Source: Dicaeum eximium
Taxonomy: Eukaryota > Chordata > Aves > Passeriformes > Dicaeidae
Length of the DNA stretch: 64,000 nucleotides
Assembly: GCA_013396995.1 (NCBI GenBank)
Contig: VWZP01002415.1
Location: forward strand, 1,403,069-1,467,068
Direction of reading: 5' to 3'
Made by a program: the position numbers and the translations under genes. Below the pieces are notes generated by a model, which was not told where the DNA came from, searched no databases, and was given only the letters and a program-made list of their open reading frames with translations. Numbering within the stretch: position 1 is the first letter of the stretch; each line of letters begins with the position of its first letter. Shown here one piece after another: positions 37,264-47,165 of the stretch.

Positions 37264-38059
37264 ACCTATTTTACTATTCTGCCTTGCTTAGAGCCACAAC
37301 CTGCTGTACATCATGTGTTAACTGCTAACAAGCAGATCTGATCTCACATCCTTCATGTTAATAAATGATCACATGGAGTTGCTTATTCAGCAACATAAAA
37401 AATAGCCTATGAAATTTCCAAATAACCCTGTGTTTATCCATCAAGTTCATTCTTTTATGCATTGTGAACTCCATTTTCATCAATGATACCATGGTGTATA
37501 AAAAATTGTAATGGCTTCTGTGTTGTTCCTGCAAGTCTCGCTGTTGAGGAATCACGTTTATTTGAGAAGCTTAATGCTCCCAGTTACTTTTGCAACTGTA
37601 CCTTTACCTCATAGTCAAATCAATCAGAAGTGGATCTGTAAATATCTGACTGAAGGATAGGATAGGATGTTTAAGCTTTATAAGTTGATAATTTGATATC
37701 TTGTTATCAGTTCCAGACCTGGGACTTGACTTAAACAGCCAGATTCTTCCAGTGGTCTTCTCTTTTCTTCTAAAGTGTTCTTCTAGTGTGTTTTTGAAAG
37801 GACACTCCCTAAAGGCAATTCTGGAACTCTACCCTTCTTCTTGTAGGTATATGTTTGATTTCACATGTAAATATAATTTCACACTTCGTTCCCTATAATT
37901 TTTGAAGACTTGGGCTGGAGATACTGGAGCAGAGTAGATTCCTGTTTTTCTTGTAGCCATTTTGGCAGGCATGCATCAGTTTGATCGATAATGATGTCTG
38001 GATTAGGCAGTCCCAGTGGCAAAAATGGTCTCTTCTTAGGCTGATTGCCAGATTTTGAA
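37264..38059. other. No gene seen
   Basis: AT-rich, unremarkable sequence between the CR1 copy and a candidate conserved element. Open frames of 60 to 65 codons have no support. Confidence 0.5.
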
Positions 38060-38290
38060 AGCCGCTATAATGACATTCTGCCAAGCAAGCAAGATCTGAA
38101 TGCAGATTGAACCCCTTTAAAAAAAGTGCAGACTAATAGGCGTTATTGCGTGAATAATAATTAGCACAATTAAGGGGCTGGCGCTTTGCCTGTGAAATTT
38201 TCAGAGCACACAATTAAAAAGCTCTACAGAGTTTTGTTGACTGTTGTCAAGTGTAAAGTAATGGCAAGAAGGAATTACCAAGAATGATGC
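38060..38290. promoter_or_regulatory. Candidate conserved noncoding element
   Basis: Contains TAGGCGTTATTGCGTGAA followed by TAATAATTAGCACAATTAAG (two homeodomain-type TAATTA/CAATTA cores), GGGGCTGGCGCTTTGCC and CACAATTAAAAAGCTC. The combination of intact CpGs and clustered homeodomain words in non-repetitive sequence is typical of deeply conserved enhancers. No coding frame or splice site fits. Confidence 0.42.
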
Positions 38291-38939
38291 AATCTTGAAA
38301 ATCATTCATCCAAAGCACAGGAAAAAAATTTAAGGAAGAAAATTTTAACAGAACATATTTGAAGACTAGAAAATAACTACAAATCTTGGAAGGAAATGTC
38401 CTGTAAATCGTCTGATGCACAGCTTTCTTAAAGGAAGCTATAGTCCAGCAGATGCAAAGCTTTCAGTCCTCAAAGGTTTCCCTCAAATTATAAAACTGGA
38501 TTGTGGGCTTTTAACCTTCTTAAGGCTCTTGAAGAGAGGGAAGGGGTTAGCTTAGGATGCTAAAAAGGGGTAATCATCCACTGTTCTTTACAAAGTTTAA
38601 GGGATGAAGCAATGATGCACTTTCTGAGTCACTTTTGCTGTCACTAAATTATCTCTGAAGGGGTACGTTAGGGATGAGCAACGAGTACATTTTCTATCTA
38701 TCTAAAAATACAAATGGCCCCTCTAGTTCCAGAGATATGCTTATGACTAGCTATCAAATAAAGATTATTTTCTTACCAAGTCCTCCAGTTCAGCCTTATT
38801 TGACATATGTATAGCTTGGCATGAGCTATATATATCATAGTAATATATTAGCTTAACATCAGCTCAGGAAAAATACTGTTAAAACTTATGTGGGATTTAA
38901 TAAGGAATTAATAGATATGAATGGCTTTATAGGAAATAG

Positions 38940-39560
38940 AGTCTATCAAACAAATCTAACTTGGAAAAAATCACATATTACCTCATAAAAATAAATGTAG
39001 ACATTTATAAGGCTTTTAGCTCAGGTACACATGATCTTCTAGCTGAACTTTAGTACTAAGCATTAGCAGTGCATGTTATAAGGATTAAAAAGTGAGAAAC
39101 TGGTAGGTCTCTAAAGGTAGCTGTCAATGAGATTGTTGTTTGGAAGGGACTGGTTTTAACAGGGTGCTTTGGAGATCAGTGCTTCCCCTTGCACCATTCA
39201 ATATTTTCACCAGGGGCTGGGAAGTAAGTATAAAAGTGCTGCTGATAAAATTGGCAGGTGACACAAAGGTTGGCAAAGCGGTTCATAATGACGAAGATGT
39301 CAGTCATACCAAGTCAACTGAGTTGTGTAACAAACTGTGCCTTGTTCAAACAAATTCCATCTTAATACTGGGAAGTACAAAGGTGCAGCTCTATGAAGGG
39401 ATGTCTGTGCAGGCTGAAGGACCTTGCCATTGATGTGGTGACTCCAAAATAAATTTGCAGTTTATTGTAGCTGACGGCAGATACTGAGCTCCCAGTGCAA
39501 TGTGGTGGTAAAATGGACTAATGAAATAGGAATATTCATAAACAGGGAAGAGTTAACAAA
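38940..39560 (+). mobile_element. Old CR1-type LINE fragment (reverse transcriptase region)
   Basis: Order of blocks: AAGGCTTTTAGCTCAGG (decayed FSKAFD-type region), CACCATTCAATATTTTCACC and GACACAAAGGTTGGCAAAG. These translate to a recognisable C-terminal reverse-transcriptase stretch around 39190-39290 (PFNIFTRGWE...LLIKLAGDTKVGKAV), where family members have an NIF...DL...FADDTK pattern. GTGCAATGTGGTGGTAAAAT near 39497 fits the next conserved part. The catalytic ADD is decayed to AGD. It is much more diverged than the other CR1 copies, so an older subfamily. The 97-codon frame at 39140-39433 is a remnant, not a gene. Confidence 0.7.
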
Positions 39561-39934
39561 TGTACAATGTTCTACTTTTCTGTAAGGAAAGAGTAAGTTT
39601 GATAGTAGACTATTACAGAAGTGAAAAACATTCACATATAAACCCTTAAAAGGGTTATTAGAAAATTGCAGAAAACATTTGTTTTTTTTGTCTTAATATT
39701 TCCAGGAGGGACACAGGGGAATTCAGCTCCTGAGGTTTACCTGTTTACATAACATTGGCATAACCATGTGAAGAAAATAATGGGTAGGTTATGACAGAAG
39801 ATAAACTTGTGGATGGCAACTGAAGCCATTCAAATGAAAATGGAAAACTGTCAACAATTTTTTTATTAACATGGACAGCTAACCAGCATAAAAAATTCCA
39901 GTGAAAATCATGGCATCTCTGACTCTGGTATTTT

Positions 39935-40015
39935 CCTAATATGAAAACTGAGCATCAGGGAGGCAGCATTTACCCAAGAGTGTCACTGGCCTCAGTCTGA
40001 GTCAAAGAGGGAAGA
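39935..40015 (+). repeat. Possible MIR-like SINE fragment
   Basis: ATATGAAAACTGAGCATCAG, GGAGGCAGCATTTACCCAAG and AGTGTCACTGGC follow the MIR order (ATGAGGAAACTGAGGC, GAGAGGTTAAGTAACTTGCCCAAGG, GTCACAC). Diverged and short. Confidence 0.38.
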
Positions 40016-40241
40016 TTGCAGAAATTACTGGATGAAATTACTAGAAATTACTAGATGAATGAGTTCTCCCTTTCTGCCTCATGTGATATTAAGTTAAGAC
40101 CTTTTAGGAATATTCCTTCTTTCCATCTTCCAGCCACTTTAAAGAACTGAGAAGAAATAGAAGGGCATGAAGTGAGAAATTCCCAAACATTTGATGTGTT
40201 ACAGCTATGGGTTGCTAACTGATAATCTGATTTCTGACTGA

Positions 40242-40259
40242 TTTTTTTTTTTTTTTTTT
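40242..40259. repeat. Poly-T run
   Basis: Eighteen consecutive T. It could be a retroposed tail in reverse orientation, but no SINE or processed gene copy is recognisable beside it. Confidence 0.9.
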
Positions 40260-40773
40260 GTCTTGATGGACATTCAACAATAACCACTTGCTGCTAATTG
40301 AGAAGGACACACAAATAGCATTCTTGGATTCCACAGCACTTTTGTTACTTTTGGAAAAAAATCTAAACATAAAAATAAAAATTAAAGATCCTCAGAGCAG
40401 ATACAACTTAAAAGTGAAAAATGGGGGTTTACTTTTTTTTTTTGCTGTTGCTGTTGTATCTGTGGCTGTAAATCTGTTATTTAGTTTAATGGCAGATCAT
40501 AAGGAGACCATATGGCTTTCCACAAACTGATTCTGCTTCTGTTTAAAACTTCCAAATTGTCTCAGTCCAGGAGAGTAAGTGTCATGCTCATTTACGTACA
40601 TAGAAGAGATTGACAGAAAATACACTAAAACAAATAGTTCTCATTTAGTTTGATTTAATAGATTAGATATCCCAAAAAAATGCTAATTAATTTTAAACTT
40701 TTTGTAGAGATCTAGATGTCCACTGGAGAATATCAAAGGATATCTTCTAAAAATGGGTATTTCTTGAGCTTCT

Positions 40774-40792
40774 ATCACTCATAATGAGTGAT
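40774..40792. repeat. Perfect 19-bp palindrome with AP-1-like half sites
   Basis: ATCACTCAT, a central A, then ATGAGTGAT are exact reverse complements. Each arm contains TGAGTGA or TCACTCA, close to the TPA-response element TGASTCA. It may be a dimer site or a chance hairpin. Confidence 0.85.
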
Positions 40793-42420
40793 GATCATGA
40801 TGGATGCTGACATCCTAATGGTGACAATGTTCTTTTCTGTAGCTACTGGTTCCTCTGCTGTGGAAGTGTGGGGATTTTTTCAAGACTGATTCTGTTTGGA
40901 ATCAAAGGCAGAGCTTATTAAATTAATTAATGAGGACCTAATCCTTATAATATACAAGCAAATTTCCAAATTGTATATTTGGTTAATTAATATGAAAAGA
41001 GTTTGCACCCTGTTCTTTACTCATAGCTTTGAAAGCATGCTTCTACCTGCAAACAGTTTAGTGTTTGGAGAGACTGGAAAATCAAAAATGTGTCATTGGA
41101 ATAGTAATAAAAATAATGCAACTGACAGACAATGACAGAATGTTAAACCACAGATAGAAACTCCTGCAAAACAAATTTATGCAAAATAAGAGAAGAATAT
41201 CAAAGAGAGAATCTCTCACAAAGTTAAAGGCAATGAGTCACTTCATGATGAAAGAGATAGTTAAAAGTATGAATGCAGTTTATGAAACATCAGCAATCCC
41301 CCCACTAAGATGCAATCAACCTTTGAGTATGCGGGATACGTTTGTATGATAGTGAGTAAGAATATATTCTGAAATCTTCTGACATGTACACAAGTCATAA
41401 ACATTAAGTAATCTACTTCAGAAAGCTTTAAGTTGAAGAAATGTGTTGAACCTCCTTGTGCCTTACCTTCATTAAACAACATGCATGCATGTAGTCTCAT
41501 AGGAATTTCAGAAGCTCATCAATATTTGTTAATCTGCAAGTTCCTGATGAAAAGTGGTATGTGATATTTCAGCACACCTGAAGCATTAAGTACCACTTTA
41601 AAAAAATCAAGATTATAATATTTTCCCTCACACACAGAAATAAGAAAATATTATGAAAGCTGTGAAAAAAACTAAAGATAAAAACCAAACAGATCTTTCT
41701 ATCTACTATACCTTTTACCTTCCTGTCATAAACCTGTAATAGTTTAAATAAAAGCATAGTGTATTAACCTACATATGTAATCAATACAAACATAAAGTCT
41801 AGCCACTTGTGAAATGGAAGAACCTTAATTATCATAAGGAATCACAAATTAAAGTGAATTAAAAGTCAGTCATTAGAGTGAAAAATAAACTGAGGACCAA
41901 AAATGTTCAATGCCATGCAATGTACAGATTTCTCAAGAGGAAGTACTGTCATGGCATGGAAAAAGAAAAGTTTGGAGCAATGTTTCACCTCGGCAGGCTG
42001 AAAGATAAAATAACAAAATTGTTCCTGAGAAGGTGTAGAAGACTAAGAAGAGCAACTCCTGTAAGTTTTCAGCTCTAAATTGGCCAAGGGGTGTAAAAAG
42101 GAGATGATGAAAATATAAAGGAAAATGTAAATCTCTGGGTACTCCCTGGAGGTTTAAACATGGAAAATCAAAAACGTGACGCTATACATTGTGTCCCAGT
42201 TTCATTCCACTTAGCTTTAAACAAGAAAATTAGCTATCTAATTTAAGTAAGGATCCATTTCCAATTCTGGCACAAAGAAGGGGGGGAAATTTTTTTCAGA
42301 TGTGCATCTCAGATATGATAAAATCCCTCTCTTGGGTCTCTATTTGTCTCTACGGATTATAGAAGGGGCTTGAATGATTAGTTGAAGTTTAAATGATTAT
42401 TTTAAACTTGGTGACAGTTA

Positions 42421-42460
42421 AATTTTTAGACAGCTAAAGCCAGGTGAGACAAATCTTACC
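42421..42460. repeat. Copy 1 of an unnamed ancient repeat
   Basis: This 40-base segment (AATTTTTAGACAGCTAAAGC...) aligns without gaps to 55018-55057 at about 30 of 40 positions, and most mismatches are transitions. I cannot name the family. Confidence 0.5.
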
Positions 42461-43329
42461 TTTGGTTTATAGCCCATCACCCCCAGCTGCTTGGTGGGAA
42501 AAGGAGTATCTGCCTAAAAATATTAGAGCAGAGTCCAGATCCTGGCTGGCTTACCTGGTGCCAGAAATGAGAAACCTAAAAAAGCCTGGTGTCCTGGACA
42601 CTGTAGATGGAATATTATAGTCAAATGTTGCACTTGGATTCCATTTTTTAAATGTTGGAATCTTGTTTTTTTCTCATTTTTCATCTGCTACTAGCCAGAA
42701 ATATAAGCAAAGATGGGAATGGCTTTTCCTGAAGCTACAAAGCAGCTCTCCTGAATCATCTTCACCTCTCGACTCTGCTTTATATGGGTCTGTCAGGGAG
42801 ACATGCAAAGCTCCCCCTATCCCACAGTAACATTTCAAAATATGCCTAGGGGTATTCGTCACTTTTGAGCAGGGTTTGGCAGTAATAAAGCATTACTCAT
42901 TCCCCTGCTTGCTTTCTCTGAGCCACGAGAGCAAACATATAGTCACTGATAGCTCTGCTCAAATGTTACTGTATAAAATAAGTGAGCATGGCTTGCATAA
43001 ATTATCCCATCATGGAGAAAAGGAATTTATTTTTTGGGCACTATAAGAATATAAATTAAATGCAAAATTTTCCTTTAATGATTTAATATAATTTGAAATA
43101 AATAACTATTTGTTCATATGTTTTTAATATAAAAGGTAAATTGCTTCTGTAAACTATCTGAATTTTGCATCTATCGATAAAGACATATGTATATATACAT
43201 ATAAAGCTTATAAACATGTACTTACATAAGTATAATATACATACATAGACACACACATATATAAATATAATATCCTCTCCTCAAACATTGTATTCTTACA
43301 AAATAATGAACCAAATGTTATGGGGGAGT

Positions 43330-43560
43330 GATTTGTTACCCTAGCCAATGTCTCCCAGGAGAAAAGATAGTTTAAAAATCACCGCCATAACACTGTGAAC
43401 GTTGTAATTTCTCCCGATGAGTAAAATTGGAGAAATTTCTCCTTGAGAGCAAAAAGGCAAGCTGATTAAGTCAAAGAGGCGTTATAAACCCCAAGGGAAA
43501 ACAACGTGCTTTACTTTTGAAGTATTCCCAGCAGAAGTCTGGGAAATCTTACATGTCCTC
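43330..43560. promoter_or_regulatory. Candidate conserved noncoding element
   Basis: Complex sequence with five retained CpGs (CACCGCC, GAACGTTG, TCCCGATG, GAGGCGTTAT, ACAACGTGC), an inverted pair TTTCTCC/GGAGAAATTTCTCC and GCTGATTAAGTC. It contrasts with the ATA low-complexity sequence just upstream. No exon signals. Judged enhancer-like by character only. Confidence 0.38.
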
Positions 43561-46500
43561 TCACCACGATCCATCATTATAACTTAGCTGTTTGCAAATC
43601 CTCAGCAGGTCATCATATTTTACACTTGCTAACCATGTAAACACAACCGGGGACTCCTAATTACTGTAGATAATCTCAAAAACTTTCCACTTTTGTAAAG
43701 CATACAGAAAAGGCTGGGAATAGATAATTTCCCATGCCGTTGTGTTTTGCTCATGTATATTTGTATAGCTGTCACTTTTCCAGATCTCTGGCTGCAAGTG
43801 TAAAGTATCTTTTTCATACGCATATAATAGCTCCTAACAACCTTGGAGATGCTCAGTTCTTGTTCTGCATACAGCAGGTGGGTTTGCTGTGCTTTTGCTA
43901 AATTGTTTAATCAAAGTGCTTCATACTGAAGGGTCCATGAATAAATATTGTAAAAATCATCAGGGGAAGTGATTTATATTTACTTCAATTTTGCCAGGAG
44001 AAAACCTAGATTATCTTGAATTAGCAGCTGAAGTTTTTGTATATTAAAGTTCACTGAGTATATTAAAAAGAACATCACGCTCAAAAAAGACAGCATTTTC
44101 TCAGGTCTGGAGTGACATGCTTCCAAAAACAGAACAGAAAATGCTAATTATTTTTTCTTAATTTATGTGAAATTTTCACCGGAATGGCTTATGACTCTGG
44201 ACCTGGAAATATATATTTGGATGTGTCTCAAAATTACCAGCACTACTGCAAACTTGAATTTTTGCTCCCCCAAAGACAAGACTCTGGAGCCACACCAAAG
44301 CAGGCTAATCTTGTCCCAGTGAGGAAGATGATGTGGGCAGGCTCAGAGCAAAGAGCCCAGGTGCAGCCCCGTGGGGCCAGGCTGGGTTCTCCAAGGTGGC
44401 AGAAATGTTGGGGATGTGGGCTGCCACTGCATCGTCTCTGCTGCACAAATTACAGGACTTCATGGGAACACCAATTGTTATGGATCTGCCGGGCCTAGGC
44501 ACAGGGAAAACTAATGGGAGAGTGAGAGGTCTTGGCTGCCTACTTCATCTCTGCCTACAGTTTGCCTGCTGCATATCAGATTATACACTCAGAGTGGTTA
44601 TTATCTATTTATATGATAGCATAATAAAGGGTATGGTAACTATCCCTTCCTACAGGGAAGTTTTAGGGAAATAGATTAATATACATTTATTGTATGTACA
44701 TGCCCTACAAAGGTAATAGTTGAATCTGATCAAACCAGAGGTGCGAAGCATGGTGCATGTTAAGACAAGAAGGAAGAGTTTGCTACTGACAGATCAAATT
44801 TACTTTTCTAGGGTGTTGAATGCATTCTTATATGTAGAGCACTACCTCTGACTCTGTATCAGAGATTGCCATGTAATTCCACACGTAGCTGCACTGCAGA
44901 AATCACATTTTTATAGGCAGTTACTGTGCTAACCATCATATTTCAGTTATTCTCAAATTATTTTTGCGAGGCTAAGAAAAAGCTACATGGAAGCATTTGC
45001 CCATCTGTTATCTGTGGTTTCACATTATGAATTTTGCAGCAGCAGAGCATGTTTTAGAGGTTCTTCCACCCTGTGGACCATTTAACCATTGCTCCTGGTT
45101 CTTCACAACTTACCCCCAGCAGAGGTTGCTGCTACTTTGTCTGTATTCACTGCATACGCACAGAAATACACATGGAAACACATTATATGTATACACACAG
45201 AAATACACATGGAAACACACATTATATATACATACACATACACATATACATATGTGCATGTGTGTGTATATGGAAATACACATTATATATACATACACAT
45301 ACATATACATATGTGCATATGTGTGTATATCTAGGCATATAGACATGAATGTACATTTGCATGGATGAAGATAAACCTGTGTACAGGGCTCTTTCTGTGT
45401 TAAAACTGTTTTGCTTGTTGGTTTCTTTCGGATGGACAGAAAGGTAACTTGCTTGGAGGAGAGGGAACGGGATACGATTATGCTGTGGGAGCTGAGAGGA
45501 AGGGAAGGACAAGAGGTCTGTTCAATTTTCTTCCTGGATGACTCATAATATGGCCCCTTTTGGTAGGGGGGTTGTACAGCATGGAGCTCCTACAGAGATC
45601 ACACACATGCTCAGAGGACACAGTGTAGTTTTTACAAGGAGTGTCCCTGTTACCATACATATAGATATTCAGAGCCAGATTCTGCTTTTCAAGTACCTGT
45701 CTTTCTACAGTGATTCAAGAGAGCTATTTGTATGAATGATAGTGGAAGAATAAGAATCTCTGCTTCTTCATCTGCCTTTCTTTTCAAAGGAAATTTCACT
45801 GTTAAGGTTTTGTTGTGTTCAAACCTGCCTGTGATGAAAAGGTTTATATTTGAGTTTAGAAATCCAGAGACATATGGTGAATGTGAGAGCTGGCCAGCAA
45901 TCAGGAGTGATTGATTCAGGTTTGGTCTATCAATTAAGTGACAGAGCAATTTTAATCTTTTTTTTTTATTATTTTATTTTAAGCTTGGGACTTCACTGGA
46001 ATATTATAACTCCCTTAACCATGCCTGTGACAGCTGACTTCTACCCATAAACTTTGGTGCATTGATCTATTAGTTCAGCTACTTCAATACATCTTCTTTT
46101 CCATAAATATGTCTGAGCTGTGACTTTTTTTTAACCTCACCAGAGGTATCCTTATTTGGAGCTTTCTAATATGTACAGTGGTATCTGCACACAGAGTCTA
46201 ATATCTGCTTTGAATAGCCATACATAATTCACAGGGAGCAGTATGGCTGCACAGTAACCTACACTTAAGTGACTTAGTGTTGAAGCATTTCCCTACTCAA
46301 AGGAGAAAGAGGCACTGGTTAATAAGAGTTCTCCTCTTTTTTTCCCAGGGGAAGGGGGATGGGAGGGAGCAGTGGAGGAGGTCTAGATTGCTGCACCAAA
46401 TAAAACAAAGAGGAAAAAAAAATAAAAAGGAAAAGAAAAATCAAATCTTCTTCCTTGTTCACATTTTTAGCTTATGTCTTTTGGATTCATTCCCTACCTT

Positions 46501-46799
46501 GTGTCAGTTTTCTGTACTGACAGTAATTCTTGTACACAGTCGCATGGCAAGATTAACTTTAAATCCTCCCCTCCTCCTTCCCCCTCTAGCCCCTGCCTGT
46601 CATTGTCTGCTCTTGAGTAAGCAAAGTGAATGTGGCCAGAGCAATGTGGGACTGTGTTTTTCCATTCTCAAGGGCAGCCACCCTTCTCATCAGCAAATCC
46701 ATGCTAGCTGCTAGAGCTTCACATATTAAACTGATTTTCAGTCGCGAGGTTAGTTTCTCACCGGTGAAGCACTCAGCATAATAATACTTTACACCTTGT
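43561..46799. other. No identifiable gene; a GC-richer patch and a microsatellite
   Basis: 44270-44520 is a GC-richer patch (GTGCAGCCCCGTGGGGCC) with overlapping open frames up to 113 codons on both strands and no recognisable domain; it may be an unclassified repeat. The CA/TA microsatellite is listed separately. The 145-codon frame at 46277-46714 crosses an A/G-rich stretch and reads as low complexity. Confidence 0.45.
45160..45335. repeat. CA/TA microsatellite with internal duplication
   Basis: A phrase ACAGAAATACACATGGAAAC occurs at about 45160 and 45197. A longer unit beginning CACATTATATATACATACAC occurs at about 45217-45272 and 45279-45330. The units contain self-complementary ATACATATGTGCATGTGTGT. 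Long open frames over this region on both strands are repeat artefacts. Confidence 0.88.
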
Positions 46800-46985
46800 A
46801 CTTCAGCAGTCCTTTCTAAACACTAATTTAGCCTCACATCCCTCTCTGAGGTAGGTCAGTATTATCCCACCACATGAGTGGGGAAGCAGAAGCCCACAGA
46901 GGTTAAGTGACCTCTCCGAAATCATGCAAGAAATGAGTAGCAATGAGGAGAACAGAAAACAAAGCCCCTCTGGCTCACAGGCTTG
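46800..46985 (+). repeat. MIR SINE fragment
   Basis: Clear order of MIR blocks: CACTAATTTAGCCTCACATC, TGAGGTAGGTCAGTATTATC, GAAGCAGAAGCCCACAGAGG, TTAAGTGACCTCTCCGAA and CATGCAAGAAATGAGTAGC. This is the longest MIR match in the window. MIR is an ancient tRNA-derived CORE-SINE mobilised by L2-type LINEs. Confidence 0.72.
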
Positions 46986-47084
46986 CATGGAGCAGTTGCA
47001 AAAATTATCAGGTGTTCAAACAAGGTTTGTTGCTAAAGAAAATAGAATAAAAATTAAAAATAAACTCTCGGAAGAAAAGGAGAC

Positions 47085-47165
47085 ACTTTATATTCACTGT
47101 TTTCAGATGAGGGAGCTGAGGTGAGAGAAGAGTTAAGTGATTTGCTTGAGATCCCATAGGCAATT
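47085..47165 (+). repeat. Second MIR SINE fragment, same orientation
   Basis: TTTCAGATGAGGGAGCTGAG, AGAAGAGTTAAGTGATTTGC and TTGAGATCCCATAGG repeat the MIR core (CAGATGAGGAAACTGAGGC, GAGGTTAAGTGACTTGCCCAAGGTCACA) about 230 bases after the first. It is an independent insertion or a duplicated core. Confidence 0.6.

Larger units (their letters stand above)
39561..43329. other. AT-rich sequence, no identifiable gene
   Basis: Contains an old MIR-like piece (39935-40015), a T-run (40242-40259), a 19-bp palindrome (40774-40792) and an unnamed repeat copy (42421-42460), all listed separately. An AT/CA low-complexity stretch lies at about 43184-43275. Open frames up to 80 codons show no domains. Confidence 0.5.

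Noticed and set aside
39140..39433. 97-codon frame with reverse-transcriptase similarity
   Set aside because: Remnant of an old CR1-type element with decayed catalytic residues.
44184..44674. Cluster of 65- to 113-codon frames in a GC-richer patch
   Set aside because: Overlapping on both strands, no recognisable domain, no exon signals.
45073..45512. Histidine/threonine/tyrosine-rich frames on both strands
   Set aside because: Translation of the CA/TA microsatellite.
46277..46714. 145-codon plus-strand open frame
   Set aside because: It crosses an A/G-rich low-complexity stretch giving lysine-rich sequence, followed by pyrimidine-rich leucine/proline sequence. No family resemblance.
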